A stretch of 64,000 nt of DNA from Brevibacterium siliguriense (lineage in GTDB: Bacteria; Actinomycetota; Actinomycetes; Actinomycetales; Brevibacteriaceae), in the NCBI RefSeq assembly GCF_900105315.1, contig NZ_LT629766.1, forward strand, positions 2,418,001 to 2,482,000, read 5' to 3'. Shown piece by piece: positions 30,589 to 37,404 of this stretch. A program made the position numbers and the translations under genes. How positions within the stretch are numbered: position 1 is the first letter of the stretch; the number at the start of each line of letters is the position of its first letter. The notes below the pieces were generated by a model. It searched no databases, was not told where the DNA came from, and was given only the letters and a program-made list of their open reading frames with translations.

Positions 30589-32038
30589 TCCGCGAGGATT
30601 CCTCACCACCACCGAACGCGAACTCCCTGCCCGCAGGCCCGTGCCCATCCGGCTCATGGACTACTCCGAGGTCTACGAAAAGGGTGATCCCGCACAGCTG
30701 CGTCGACAGGCTTCTCGCTGCATGGACTGCGGAGTGCCGTTCTGCCATCAGGGATGCCCTCTGGGCAACCTCATTCCGGAGTTCAACGACGCTATGTATC
30801 GCGGGGAGCTGTCGCGCGCCGTGGAGCTGCTCCACGCGACGAACAACTTCCCCGAATTCACCGGCCGGGCTTGCCCGGCACCGTGTGAGAACGCCTGCGT
30901 GCTCGGCATCAACCAACCCGCCGTGACGATTAAACAGGTCGAGGTCTCCATCGTCGACGACGGATTCGCCGCCGGCCTCATCACTCCGGTCGTCCCCGAC
31001 CGGATCACCGGGCACACCATCGCTGTCATCGGGTCCGGACCGGCCGGACTCGCCGCTGCCCAGCAGCTGACCCGAGCCGGGCACACCGTCGTCGTCTTCG
31101 AGCGCGAGGACCGCCTCGGCGGACTGCTGCGTTACGGGATCCCGGACTTCAAACTCGAGAAGCACCATATCGACCGTCGACTGACCCAGATGCGAGCCGA
31201 AGGCACTCGGTTCGAAACCGGAGTCGAGATCGGCCGCGACATCGGCTTCGCCGAGCTGCAGACCCGCTTCGATGCGGTGCTGGTGGCCACCGGTGCCACC
31301 GTGCCCCGCGATATGGACCTGCCGGGGCGCGACCTCGACGGAATCGAATTCGCCATGGACTACCTCGTGCCGTCGAACAAGGCGCAGGCGGCCGACGCGG
31401 CATCGACGGCTGACTCCGGCCAGCTCATCGATGCCGCCGGCAAGCACGTCGTCATCATCGGCGGCGGCGACACCGGGGCCGACTGCCTGGGCACCGCTCT
31501 GCGCCAGGGAGCCGCCTCGGTGACGACCTTGGCCATCGGCAGCCAGCCGCCGGTCGACCGCGATGCCGACTCACCGTGGCCGACGGTCCCGCGGATCTTC
31601 GAGGTCCAATCCTCACACGAGGAAGGCGGAACCAGGCGCTACCTGGCATCGACCACTCGATTCGTCGGGAACGAGTCGGGCAGAGTCTGCGGAATCGAAG
31701 TCGCGCAGACGCAGTTCGTCGACGGCCGCCGCCTCCCGACACCGGGCACCGAGCACGTCATCCCCGCCGATCTCGTGCTGCTGGCCCTGGGATTCAGCGG
31801 ACCGGAGACTGCCGCGATCGACCTCGAAGCGGGAGCCAAGGGTGCATTCTCACGAACCGAGGACTATGGGGCGGGGCCCGGAGTCTTCGTCGCCGGCGAT
31901 GCCGGGCGCGGACAGTCGCTCATCGTCTGGGCGATCGCGGAAGGACGTGCCGCGGCCGCCGAAGTCGACCGCTTCCTCACCGGGTCGACGCGGCTGCCGG
32001 CAACCGTCCGACCTGCCGACGAAGGGTTCAAATGCTAA
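30581..32038 (+). CDS. gltD: Glutamate synthase (NADPH) small subunit
   Basis: Passes electrons from NADPH through FAD and Fe-S clusters to GltB. The 485-residue protein has the N-terminal cluster-binding Cys patterns CMDCGVPFCHQGCPLG and CPAPCENACV, the FAD fingerprint AVIGSGPAGLAAAQQL near residue 147, the NADPH fingerprint VIIGGGDTGADCLG, and the closing FVAGDAGRGQSLIVWAIAEG. The ATG lies inside the last codons of gltB (8-nt overlap) with GGAGG just upstream. Its TAA stop also begins a TAAGAT hexamer. Confidence 0.97.
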   Translation: MADPRGFLTTTERELPARRPVPIRLMDYSEVYEKGDPAQLRRQASRCMDCGVPFCHQGCPLGNLIPEFNDAMYRGELSRAVELLHATNNFPEFTGRACPAPCENACVLGINQPAVTIKQVEVSIVDDGFAAGLITPVVPDRITGHTIAVIGSGPAGLAAAQQLTRAGHTVVVFEREDRLGGLLRYGIPDFKLEKHHIDRRLTQMRAEGTRFETGVEIGRDIGFAELQTRFDAVLVATGATVPRDMDLPGRDLDGIEFAMDYLVPSNKAQAADAASTADSGQLIDAAGKHVVIIGGGDTGADCLGTALRQGAASVTTLAIGSQPPVDRDADSPWPTVPRIFEVQSSHEEGGTRRYLASTTRFVGNESGRVCGIEVAQTQFVDGRRLPTPGTEHVIPADLVLLALGFSGPETAAIDLEAGAKGAFSRTEDYGAGPGVFVAGDAGRGQSLIVWAIAEGRAAAAEVDRFLTGSTRLPATVRPADEGFKC

Positions 32039-32041
32039 GAT
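32036..32041 (+). promoter_or_regulatory. -10-like hexamer formed by the gltD stop codon
   Basis: TAAGAT includes the gltD TAA and begins 11 nt before an ATG (32047) that opens a 24-codon ORF. The geometry is close to the other leaderless starts of the window. Confidence 0.4.
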
Positions 32042-32046
32042 GATGC

Positions 32047-32121
32047 ATGTCAGAAATTGAGAAGAGGCGGTGGTGCGGCACAGCGAAGTGCCGCGCGCAC
32101 ACCGCCCGTGACCAGCGGTGA
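32047..32121 (+). CDS. Possible 24-residue leaderless small protein
   Basis: An ORF of 24 codons starting ATG, ending TGA, in the 126-nt gap between gltD and pyk. The product is basic, contains two Cys in a WCGTAKC context and no hydrophobic segment. It has no ribosome binding site; a TAAGAT hexamer 11 nt upstream would allow leaderless translation. A hairpin forms within its codons (32075-32094) and another just after its stop. It could be a regulatory leader ORF, a small protein, or chance. No family is recognised. Confidence 0.3.
   Translation: MSEIEKRRWCGTAKCRAHTARDQR
32075..32094 (+). promoter_or_regulatory. Stem-loop in the gltD-pyk gap
   Basis: A perfect 7-bp stem, GCGGCAC (32075-32081) with GTGCCGC (32088-32094) and a 6-nt loop. 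A second possible stem, AGCGG with CCGCT, lies at 32121-32140 and is followed by GAGACTTT. Together they may end gltBD transcription ahead of the pyk promoter. Confidence 0.35.
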
Positions 32122-32128
32122 GCGGTGG

Positions 32129-32157
32129 TGACCGCCCGCTGAGACTTTAGGTAGGGT
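32129..32157 (+). promoter_or_regulatory. pyk promoter, leaderless geometry
   Basis: TAGGGT (32152-32157) begins 13 nt before the pyk ATG. TGACCG (32129-32134), 17 nt upstream of it, is an acceptable -35. GGAG lies in the spacer but ends only 3 nt before the ATG. Confidence 0.6.
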
Positions 32158-32164
32158 GGAGCGT

Positions 32165-33712
32165 ATGAGGCGTGCAAAGATAGTCGCAACTTTAGGTCCG
32201 AACCAGAACTCCTATGAAGAGATCCGCGAGCTCGTCGATGAAGGCGTCGATGTCGCTCGATTCAACCTCAGCCACGGAAAACGAGAAGAGCACGAAGAGA
32301 AGTTCGCCTGGGTCCGCCAGGCTGCTCTCGACACCGGACGACCCGTCGCCGTCCTGCTGGACCTCCAAGGTCCGAAGATCCGCGTAGGCACCTTCTCCAA
32401 CGGCAAGGAAGAGCTCGTCGAAGGGGCTGCCTTCACGATCACCAGCCGTGACGTCCCCGGCACCGTAGAGCTTGTATCCACGACCCTGCCGACCTTGGCA
32501 GAAGACGTGTCCGTGGGCGACCCGCTGCTCATCGACGACGGTCGCCTCCGCCTGCGTGCCACCGAGGTGACCGACACCGACGTGGTCACCGAGGTCGAGA
32601 TCGGCGGAACCATCTCCAACCACAAGGGCATCAACCTCCCCGGAGTGCCGGTGTCCGTCCCCGCGCTGTCCGAGAAGGACGTCGACGACCTCAAATGGGG
32701 TCTGCAGCTCGGCTTCGACTGGGTTGCCCTGTCGTTCGTCCGCAGCCCCGAGGACATGAACGATGTGCGTGCGGTCATGGATGAGGTCGGAATCACCGCC
32801 CCGGTCATCGCCAAGCTCGAGAAGCCGCAGGCGGTCGACCAGCTCGATGAGGTCATCGATGCCTTCGACGGAATCATGGTCGCCCGCGGCGACCTCGGCG
32901 TCGAACTGCCGCTCGAGCAGGTGCCGATCGTGCAGAAGCGGGCCGTGGAGATCGCCCGTCAACAGGCCAAGCCCGTCATCGTCGCCACGCAGATGCTCGA
33001 GACGATGATCGATGCACCGCGGCCCACCCGCGCCGAAGCCAGCGACTGCGCGAACGCCGTCCTCGACGGCGCCGATGCGCTCATGCTCTCCGGCGAGACC
33101 TCGGTGGGTGCCCACTGGGTCGAGGCGATCCGGACCATGAGCCGGATCATCGGCTCCACCGAGGAGCACGGCCTCGAACGGATTCCGGAGTTGGGCACCG
33201 TCCCGCACACGAAGGGCGGAGCCGTCACCGCGGCGGCCGTGCAGATTGCTGAACAACTCGATATCGACCTTCTGTGCACCTTCTCGCAGACCGGCGACTC
33301 CGTGCGACGCATGTCCCGGCTGCGTCCGGCCTGGCCGATCCTCGGCTTCACGCCCGACCCGCAGGTCCGTCACCAGCTTGCGCTGACCTGGGGAGTCCGG
33401 CCGTACCTTGTGAAGACCGTGCGCCACACCGACCAGATGGCGCGTCAGGTCGATGCCGTTCTGCTGGCCGACGGCACGGCCCGCGAAGGCGATCAGAGCA
33501 TCCTCGTGGCCGGTTCTCCTCCTGGAATCCCGGGTTCGACGAACGCCCTGCGCATCCACACCATCGGTGATGCCGCCAAGGGTGTGACGGCCGCCTATCA
33601 GGATGCCTCGGACTCCGAGGAGGATCCGCTGGCCGGGTACGGAGTCGTGGCAGAGGCGCCCATCACCCGTGAGGTGCCGATCGTGCGCGAGGGCCACTCG
33701 CCCCGCCACTGA
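32165..33712 (+). CDS. pyk: Pyruvate kinase
   Basis: Last step of glycolysis, PEP + ADP to pyruvate + ATP. The start ATG 32165 gives the family N-terminus MRRAKIVATLGPNQNSYEEI; a GTG 9 nt earlier lies inside the -10 element and is rejected. The domain order is the usual A-B-A-C: DVARFNLSHGKREEHEE with catalytic Arg/Asn, LDLQGPKIRVGTF, the active-site Lys in APVIAKLEKPQAV, ARGDLGVELPLEQVP for metal, and the MLSGETSVGAHWVEAI loop. The 515 residues are somewhat longer than usual (about 470-480), the surplus being a C-terminal extension after about 480. The C domain likely binds allosteric effectors. Confidence 0.97.
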   Translation: MRRAKIVATLGPNQNSYEEIRELVDEGVDVARFNLSHGKREEHEEKFAWVRQAALDTGRPVAVLLDLQGPKIRVGTFSNGKEELVEGAAFTITSRDVPGTVELVSTTLPTLAEDVSVGDPLLIDDGRLRLRATEVTDTDVVTEVEIGGTISNHKGINLPGVPVSVPALSEKDVDDLKWGLQLGFDWVALSFVRSPEDMNDVRAVMDEVGITAPVIAKLEKPQAVDQLDEVIDAFDGIMVARGDLGVELPLEQVPIVQKRAVEIARQQAKPVIVATQMLETMIDAPRPTRAEASDCANAVLDGADALMLSGETSVGAHWVEAIRTMSRIIGSTEEHGLERIPELGTVPHTKGGAVTAAAVQIAEQLDIDLLCTFSQTGDSVRRMSRLRPAWPILGFTPDPQVRHQLALTWGVRPYLVKTVRHTDQMARQVDAVLLADGTAREGDQSILVAGSPPGIPGSTNALRIHTIGDAAKGVTAAYQDASDSEEDPLAGYGVVAEAPITREVPIVREGHSPRH

Positions 33713-33736
33713 CTGTCCCCCGGCCCGAACGCCGAC

Positions 33737-33768
33737 GGCGCCTGCCCCATGATCACGGGGCAGGCGCC
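33737..33768 (+). terminator. Terminator-like hairpin after pyk
   Basis: A perfect 12-bp GC-rich stem (GGCGCCTGCCCC, then GGGGCAGGCGCC) with an 8-nt loop, 24 nt past the pyk stop. There is only a weak T-run afterwards. The remaining 185 nt up to 33953 hold no gene that I can see, and no promoter with well-spaced -35 and -10 elements. Confidence 0.7.
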
Positions 33769-33953
33769 GGCGGCGTCTCTGTGTCCGCAGGTGTGTGGGG
33801 TGGGGGTCCGGGGTTGCGCGATGCGTGAGCCCGGAGTGCGATGCGGATCACACCAATTCATGGAATTTCCCAGATTGCTCAACAGTTGTGCTCTCTGTTG
33901 CCTAATCCTCTCTGCGGATCTCAGAGGGGAGGACCCGCTAGGAGAGGAATTCA

Positions 33954-35327
33954 ATGAGACTGCCCGCGTGGAGCAAGTCCTTCGGAGTGCAGGTGACCAT
34001 CGCACTCATCGTCGGTGTCATCCTCGGGCTCATCGCCCGCTCTTGGGGACCAGTCAGCGACAACGCTGACAACTGGCTCGGCCAGACCCTGGACACCATC
34101 GGCTCGTCATATGTCACCCTGCTCAAGGCCGCCGTCGTACCGCTGGTGATCACCGCGATCATCGCTAGCATCGGCAACCTGCGCAAGGTCACCAATGCCG
34201 CCAGGCTTGCGATGTCGACCTTGCTGTGGTTCGCGCTGACCGCCCTCATCGCCGTTGTCCTCGGACTCATCATCGGCGTCGTCATGCAGCCCGGCGCCCA
34301 CGCCGATGCCTCTTCGCTCAGCGCCGGTGCACCGGACTCCCAGGGCAGCTGGCTCGGCTTCCTCACCGGACTGATCCCAGTGAACTTCCTCGGACTCGAG
34401 GTGGCCACCGCACCGGATGAGTCCGGAGCCGTGACCTCCGAGGTCAACTTCAACATCCTCCAGCTCATCATCGTCTCCGGTGCCATCGGCATCGCGGCTG
34501 TCAAGGTCGGCAAGGCCGCAGAACCGTTCCTCGAGTTCACTGAGGCGGCCCTGGCCGTGGTCCAGAAGGTCGTCTGGTGGATCGTGCGCATCGCTCCGAT
34601 CGGTACGCTCGGCCTCATCGGCAACGCCGTGAACTCCTACGGCTGGTCGACGATGGGATCGCTGCTGTGGTTCGTCGTCGCCGTCTACATCGGCCTCGCG
34701 ATCGTGTTCTTCATCGTCTACCCGGCCCTGGCCCGGGCGAACGGACTGTCCGTGCGCCAGTACTTCTCCGGAGTCTGGCCGGCCACTCAGATGGGCTTCG
34801 TCTCTCGGTCCTCGATCGGCACCATGCCGGTGACGCAGAAGGTCGCCACCGACAACTTCGGAGTGCCCCACTCCTACGCCGCCTTCGCCGTGCCCTTCGG
34901 TGCGACGACGAAGATGGACGGCTGCGCAGCGATCTACCCGGCCATCGCTGCGGTGTTCGTCGCCCAGTTCTTCGGCATCGACCTCTCTCTCATCCAATAC
35001 CTGCTCATCGTCTTCGTCGCCGTCATCGGCTCGGCCGCCACGGCCGGTACGACTGGTGCGACCGTGATGCTCACGCTGACCCTGTCGACCCTGGGTCTGC
35101 CGCTCGAAGGCGTCGGTCTGCTGCTGGCCATCGAACCGATCGTCGACATGGGCCGCACCGCGCTCAACGTCTCCGGTCAGGCACTCGTCCCCGCCATCGT
35201 GGCCAAGCGCCATGAGATCCTGGACGTCGAACGATTCGATGCCCCGCGCATCAACGGCTACGTTCCGACCGAGGAGGAGGCAGATGTCGACGAGACCCGC
35301 ACCGAGGGTGCCAGCTCCCAGAGTTGA
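33954..35327 (+). CDS. Dicarboxylate/amino acid:cation symporter (DAACS family)
   Basis: Sodium- or proton-driven importer of C4-dicarboxylates or acidic amino acids (GltP/DctA/GltPh fold). The 457 residues show the expected features: hairpin HP1 with a Ser-rich tip (SRSSIGTMPVTQK), TM7 with the TKMDGCA motif (NMDGT in most relatives), the HP2 region SAATAGTTGATVMLTLTL, and TM8 with EPIVDMGRTALNVSGQ containing the substrate-contact Arg and Asn. AGGAGAGG lies 6 nt before the ATG. The acidic C-terminus (EEEADVDETRTEG) overlaps the next gene by 44 nt. Substrate choice between glutamate/aspartate and succinate/malate is not decided by sequence. Confidence 0.9.
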   Translation: MRLPAWSKSFGVQVTIALIVGVILGLIARSWGPVSDNADNWLGQTLDTIGSSYVTLLKAAVVPLVITAIIASIGNLRKVTNAARLAMSTLLWFALTALIAVVLGLIIGVVMQPGAHADASSLSAGAPDSQGSWLGFLTGLIPVNFLGLEVATAPDESGAVTSEVNFNILQLIIVSGAIGIAAVKVGKAAEPFLEFTEAALAVVQKVVWWIVRIAPIGTLGLIGNAVNSYGWSTMGSLLWFVVAVYIGLAIVFFIVYPALARANGLSVRQYFSGVWPATQMGFVSRSSIGTMPVTQKVATDNFGVPHSYAAFAVPFGATTKMDGCAAIYPAIAAVFVAQFFGIDLSLIQYLLIVFVAVIGSAATAGTTGATVMLTLTLSTLGLPLEGVGLLLAIEPIVDMGRTALNVSGQALVPAIVAKRHEILDVERFDAPRINGYVPTEEEADVDETRTEGASSQS

Positions 35328-35838
35328 TCTCCTCTCCGCCGAGGGGCTGGCCGAGCACGATGTCCAGCAAGTGACATCGCTGCTCGGCCGTCTCGTTGAT
35401 GGGGGAGCAGCCCTCGGCTGGGTGAGTGCACCCGCGACCGCAGAGATCGGCGAACTCGTCGAACGCCTGGCCGCAGGCACAGTGGCCGGGGAAGCGGCCG
35501 CGGCCATTGCTCGCAGCGGCGACGAGATCACCGGGTTTGCTTTCTGGCACCGTTACACCCGACCGACCTTCCGGCCTCATGTCGACATCGAGAAGGTCGC
35601 GGTCGCTCCGGAGGCTCAGGGCCGGGGAGTGGGGAAGGGGCTGATGGAAGCGCTCATTCGGGCGGCGCATCGTCGCGGAACAGAAGTCATCACCCTCGAC
35701 CTGCGCGGTGACAATGCGGCTGCCATCGGCCTCTACGAATCCTTGGGCTTCACCCGATACGGTCGGCTACCGGATTTCGTGGCGGTCGGTCAGGAGCGGT
35801 TCGATACGCTCCTGTACTCCCTCGACCTGCGTCGCTGA
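35284..35838 (+). CDS. GNAT-family N-acetyltransferase
   Basis: Transfers an acetyl group from acetyl-CoA to an amine; the substrate is unknown. The 184-residue protein has the CoA-binding motif A as VAVAPEAQGRGVGKGLMEAL (about 106-125) and motif B NAAAIGLYESLGF near 150. The ATG at 35284 is preferred because a GAGGAGGAGG ribosome binding site lies 3-12 nt upstream; that site doubles as the Glu-Glu-Glu codons of the symporter gene, which this gene overlaps by 44 nt in another frame. A strong terminator follows. Confidence 0.85.
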   Translation: MSTRPAPRVPAPRVDLLSAEGLAEHDVQQVTSLLGRLVDGGAALGWVSAPATAEIGELVERLAAGTVAGEAAAAIARSGDEITGFAFWHRYTRPTFRPHVDIEKVAVAPEAQGRGVGKGLMEALIRAAHRRGTEVITLDLRGDNAAAIGLYESLGFTRYGRLPDFVAVGQERFDTLLYSLDLRR

Positions 35839-35862
35839 CGCCACCGGCCGCCGGAAAACGCA

Positions 35863-35898
35863 GAAGGCACTGTCGACATCATGGTCGACAGTGCCTTC
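35863..35898. terminator. Bidirectional terminator between the GNAT gene and tRNA-Leu
   Basis: A perfect 15-bp stem, GAAGGCACTGTCGAC (35863-35877) with GTCGACAGTGCCTTC (35884-35898), loop of 6. AAAACG precedes it on the + strand, giving T-rich tails for the - strand transcript of the tRNA. Confidence 0.8.
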
Positions 35899-35903
35899 GT
35901 CTG

Positions 35904-35985
35904 TACCGGATGCGGGACTCGAACCCGCACGTCTTTCGACAATGCATTTTGAGTGCACCGCGTCTACCGATTCCGCCAATCCGGC
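35904..35985 (-). tRNA. tRNA-Leu (anticodon CAA)
   Basis: The reverse strand folds into a class II tRNA of 82 nt: acceptor GCCGGAT pairing with ATCCGGT (G1 with U72), D-loop with GGCGGAATCGGTAGACG, anticodon stem GTGCA/TGCAT around the loop CTCAAAA, whose central CAA reads Leu codon UUG, a long variable arm, and the T arm GCGGGTTCGAGTCCCGC. The discriminator is A. The 3' CCA is not encoded. Its own promoter lies upstream on the - strand. Confidence 0.95.
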
Positions 35986-36028
35986 TCGTCACCAGCTGTC
36001 CCGGGAGACCGCCTGCGCGACGGGGACG

Positions 36029-36059
36029 ATTCTACTGTGTGGGCGGGCCGATTGCACAA
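36029..36059 (-). promoter_or_regulatory. Likely promoter of tRNA-Leu
   Basis: On the - strand TTGTGC (36059-36054) and TAGAAT (36034-36029) are 19 nt apart, slightly long for a primary sigma promoter. The predicted start is about 35-40 nt before the mature tRNA 5' end. Confidence 0.5.
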
Positions 36060-36151
36060 TCGATACGCTCCGGTGGCCGTCGTCACCGGCCGTGGGCACC
36101 CTCACAGAAGAAACTTGCCGGTCCGCTGGCCACGACGCTGAGCGCCTGGTC

Positions 36152-36157
36152 TAGACT
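36152..36157 (+). promoter_or_regulatory. -10 element for the leaderless ANTAR regulator
   Basis: TAGACT begins 12 nt before the GTG at 36164. The spacer GGTGAC has no ribosome binding site. Confidence 0.65.
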
Positions 36158-36163
36158 GGTGAC

Positions 36164-36784
36164 GTGCTTTCAAACAGCGAAGAATCAACTTCAGATGAGT
36201 CCGTGCCGGTCCGCCGCGTAGTCGTGGCCGAAGACGAGGCCGTGATTCGTCTCGATATCGTAGAAATGCTCCGCGAGGTCGGCTACGACGTCGTCGGTGA
36301 GGCTGCGGACGGCGAATCCGCCATCCGCCTGGCTGAGGAGCTGCGCCCGGACCTCGTCGTCATGGACATCAAGATGCCCATCCTCGACGGAATCTCCGCA
36401 GCCGAGCGCATCGCCCGCGCCCGCATCGCCCCCGTCGTGCTGCTCACCGCCTTCTCGCAGAAGGAGCTCGTCGAGCGTGCCCGCGATGCCGGCGCCATGG
36501 CCTATGTCGTCAAACCGTTCACCTCGGCCGACCTCATCCCGGCCCTGGAGATCGCGCTCTCGCGTCATGCCGAGATCAGCTCGCTCGAATCGGAGATCTC
36601 CGATCTCACCGAACGCTTCGAGACCCGCAAGCTCGTCGAGCGAGCAAAGAGCCTCCTGCAGACCTCCATGGGGCTGAGCGAGCCCGAGGCCTTCCGCTGG
36701 ATCCAGAAGACCTCGATGGACCGTCGCCTGACGATGCGCGAGGTCGCCGAGACCGTGCTCAAGCAGATCGGTTCGAAGAAGTAA
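36164..36784 (+). CDS. pdtaR: ANTAR-domain response regulator (PdtaR-like)
   Basis: Receiver plus RNA-binding output: when phosphorylated, ANTAR proteins bind paired hexaloop hairpins in mRNA and prevent termination. In the 206-residue protein the receiver domain covers about 18-135, with acidic pair E23/D24, phosphoacceptor D68 (LVVMDIKMP), T95 and K117. The ANTAR domain is about 148-202 (KLVERAKSLLQTSMGLSEPE ... TMREVAETVL). The partner kinase (PdtaS type) is not in the window. Position just before a thioesterase and polA matches the mycobacterial Rv1626 neighbourhood. The GTG start appears leaderless. Confidence 0.92.
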   Translation: MLSNSEESTSDESVPVRRVVVAEDEAVIRLDIVEMLREVGYDVVGEAADGESAIRLAEELRPDLVVMDIKMPILDGISAAERIARARIAPVVLLTAFSQKELVERARDAGAMAYVVKPFTSADLIPALEIALSRHAEISSLESEISDLTERFETRKLVERAKSLLQTSMGLSEPEAFRWIQKTSMDRRLTMREVAETVLKQIGSKK

Positions 36785-36823
36785 CGACCTTCCGGACCAG
36801 ACAGGTCCGAACCCGAAACCTGA

Positions 36824-36870
36824 GAGGGCCGGCGAATCCGAGATGGATTCGCCGGCCCTCTGCTTTCGTT
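36824..36870. terminator. Terminator between convergent genes
   Basis: A perfect 16-bp stem (GAGGGCCGGCGAATCC at 36824-36839 and GGATTCGCCGGCCCTC at 36845-36860), 5-nt loop, then TGCTTTCGTT. It separates the ANTAR regulator from the convergent thioesterase. Confidence 0.85.
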
Positions 36871-36900
36871 GCGGGAGCAAACGCAGAGGAAGCTTTCGCC

Positions 36901-37362
36901 TCAGCCCTTCGGTTCGGTCTTGAGAATCATGTTCGTGATCCGCACGATCGAGAGCAGCCGACCCGATTCGTCGGTCATCTTCACCTCATGCGAGACGATC
37001 GTGCGACCCTGATGGAGCACCTCGGCGCGACCGGTGACCACACCTTCACGAGCGGCACGCAGATGAGTGGCATTGAGATCCACGCCGACGACGTTCTTGC
37101 CGCCGGAGAGCAGAAACGAATGCATCGAGGCCAGTGACTCGGCGAGAACGACGTGTCCGCCTCCGTGGAAGAGACCCATCGGCTGCCGATTCCCCTCGAC
37201 AGGAGCAGTGGCCACCACATGGTCATGGGCGAGTTCGACGAACTCGATTCCCATCCTCTCGGCCAGCTCACCACCGGAACCCGGTGCGCGCAGCTGCTCG
37301 AGCAGCGTGTCGAACTCCTCAGAGGTGGTGTGAGCGGTCAGGGACACGTCGGGTCGCAGCAT
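36901..37362 (-). CDS. PaaI-family hotdog thioesterase
   Basis: Probably hydrolyses acyl- or aryl-CoA thioesters; the substrate is unknown. The 153-residue protein has a single hotdog domain with the active-site stretch NRQPMGLFHGGGHVVLAESL (about 58-77) and VGVDLNATHLRAAREGVVTG leading into the second half. AAGGAG lies 6 nt before the ATG on the - strand. It is divergent from polA with a 42-nt gap, so the two promoters overlap. A thioesterase beside polA is common in actinobacteria. Confidence 0.87.
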   Translation of the reverse strand: MLRPDVSLTAHTTSEEFDTLLEQLRAPGSGGELAERMGIEFVELAHDHVVATAPVEGNRQPMGLFHGGGHVVLAESLASMHSFLLSGGKNVVGVDLNATHLRAAREGVVTGRAEVLHQGRTIVSHEVKMTDESGRLLSIVRITNMILKTEPKG

Positions 37363-37391
37363 CGGTTCTCCTTCAAGTCAGCTTCGAACGC

Positions 37392-37397
37392 TAGGCT
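37392..37397 (+). promoter_or_regulatory. -10 element for leaderless polA
   Basis: TAGGCT begins 13 nt before the polA GTG. The adjacent reverse-strand sequence also holds TAGCCT, so the short divergent gap probably serves both directions. Confidence 0.6.
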
Positions 37398-37404
37398 ATG
37401 CCAT

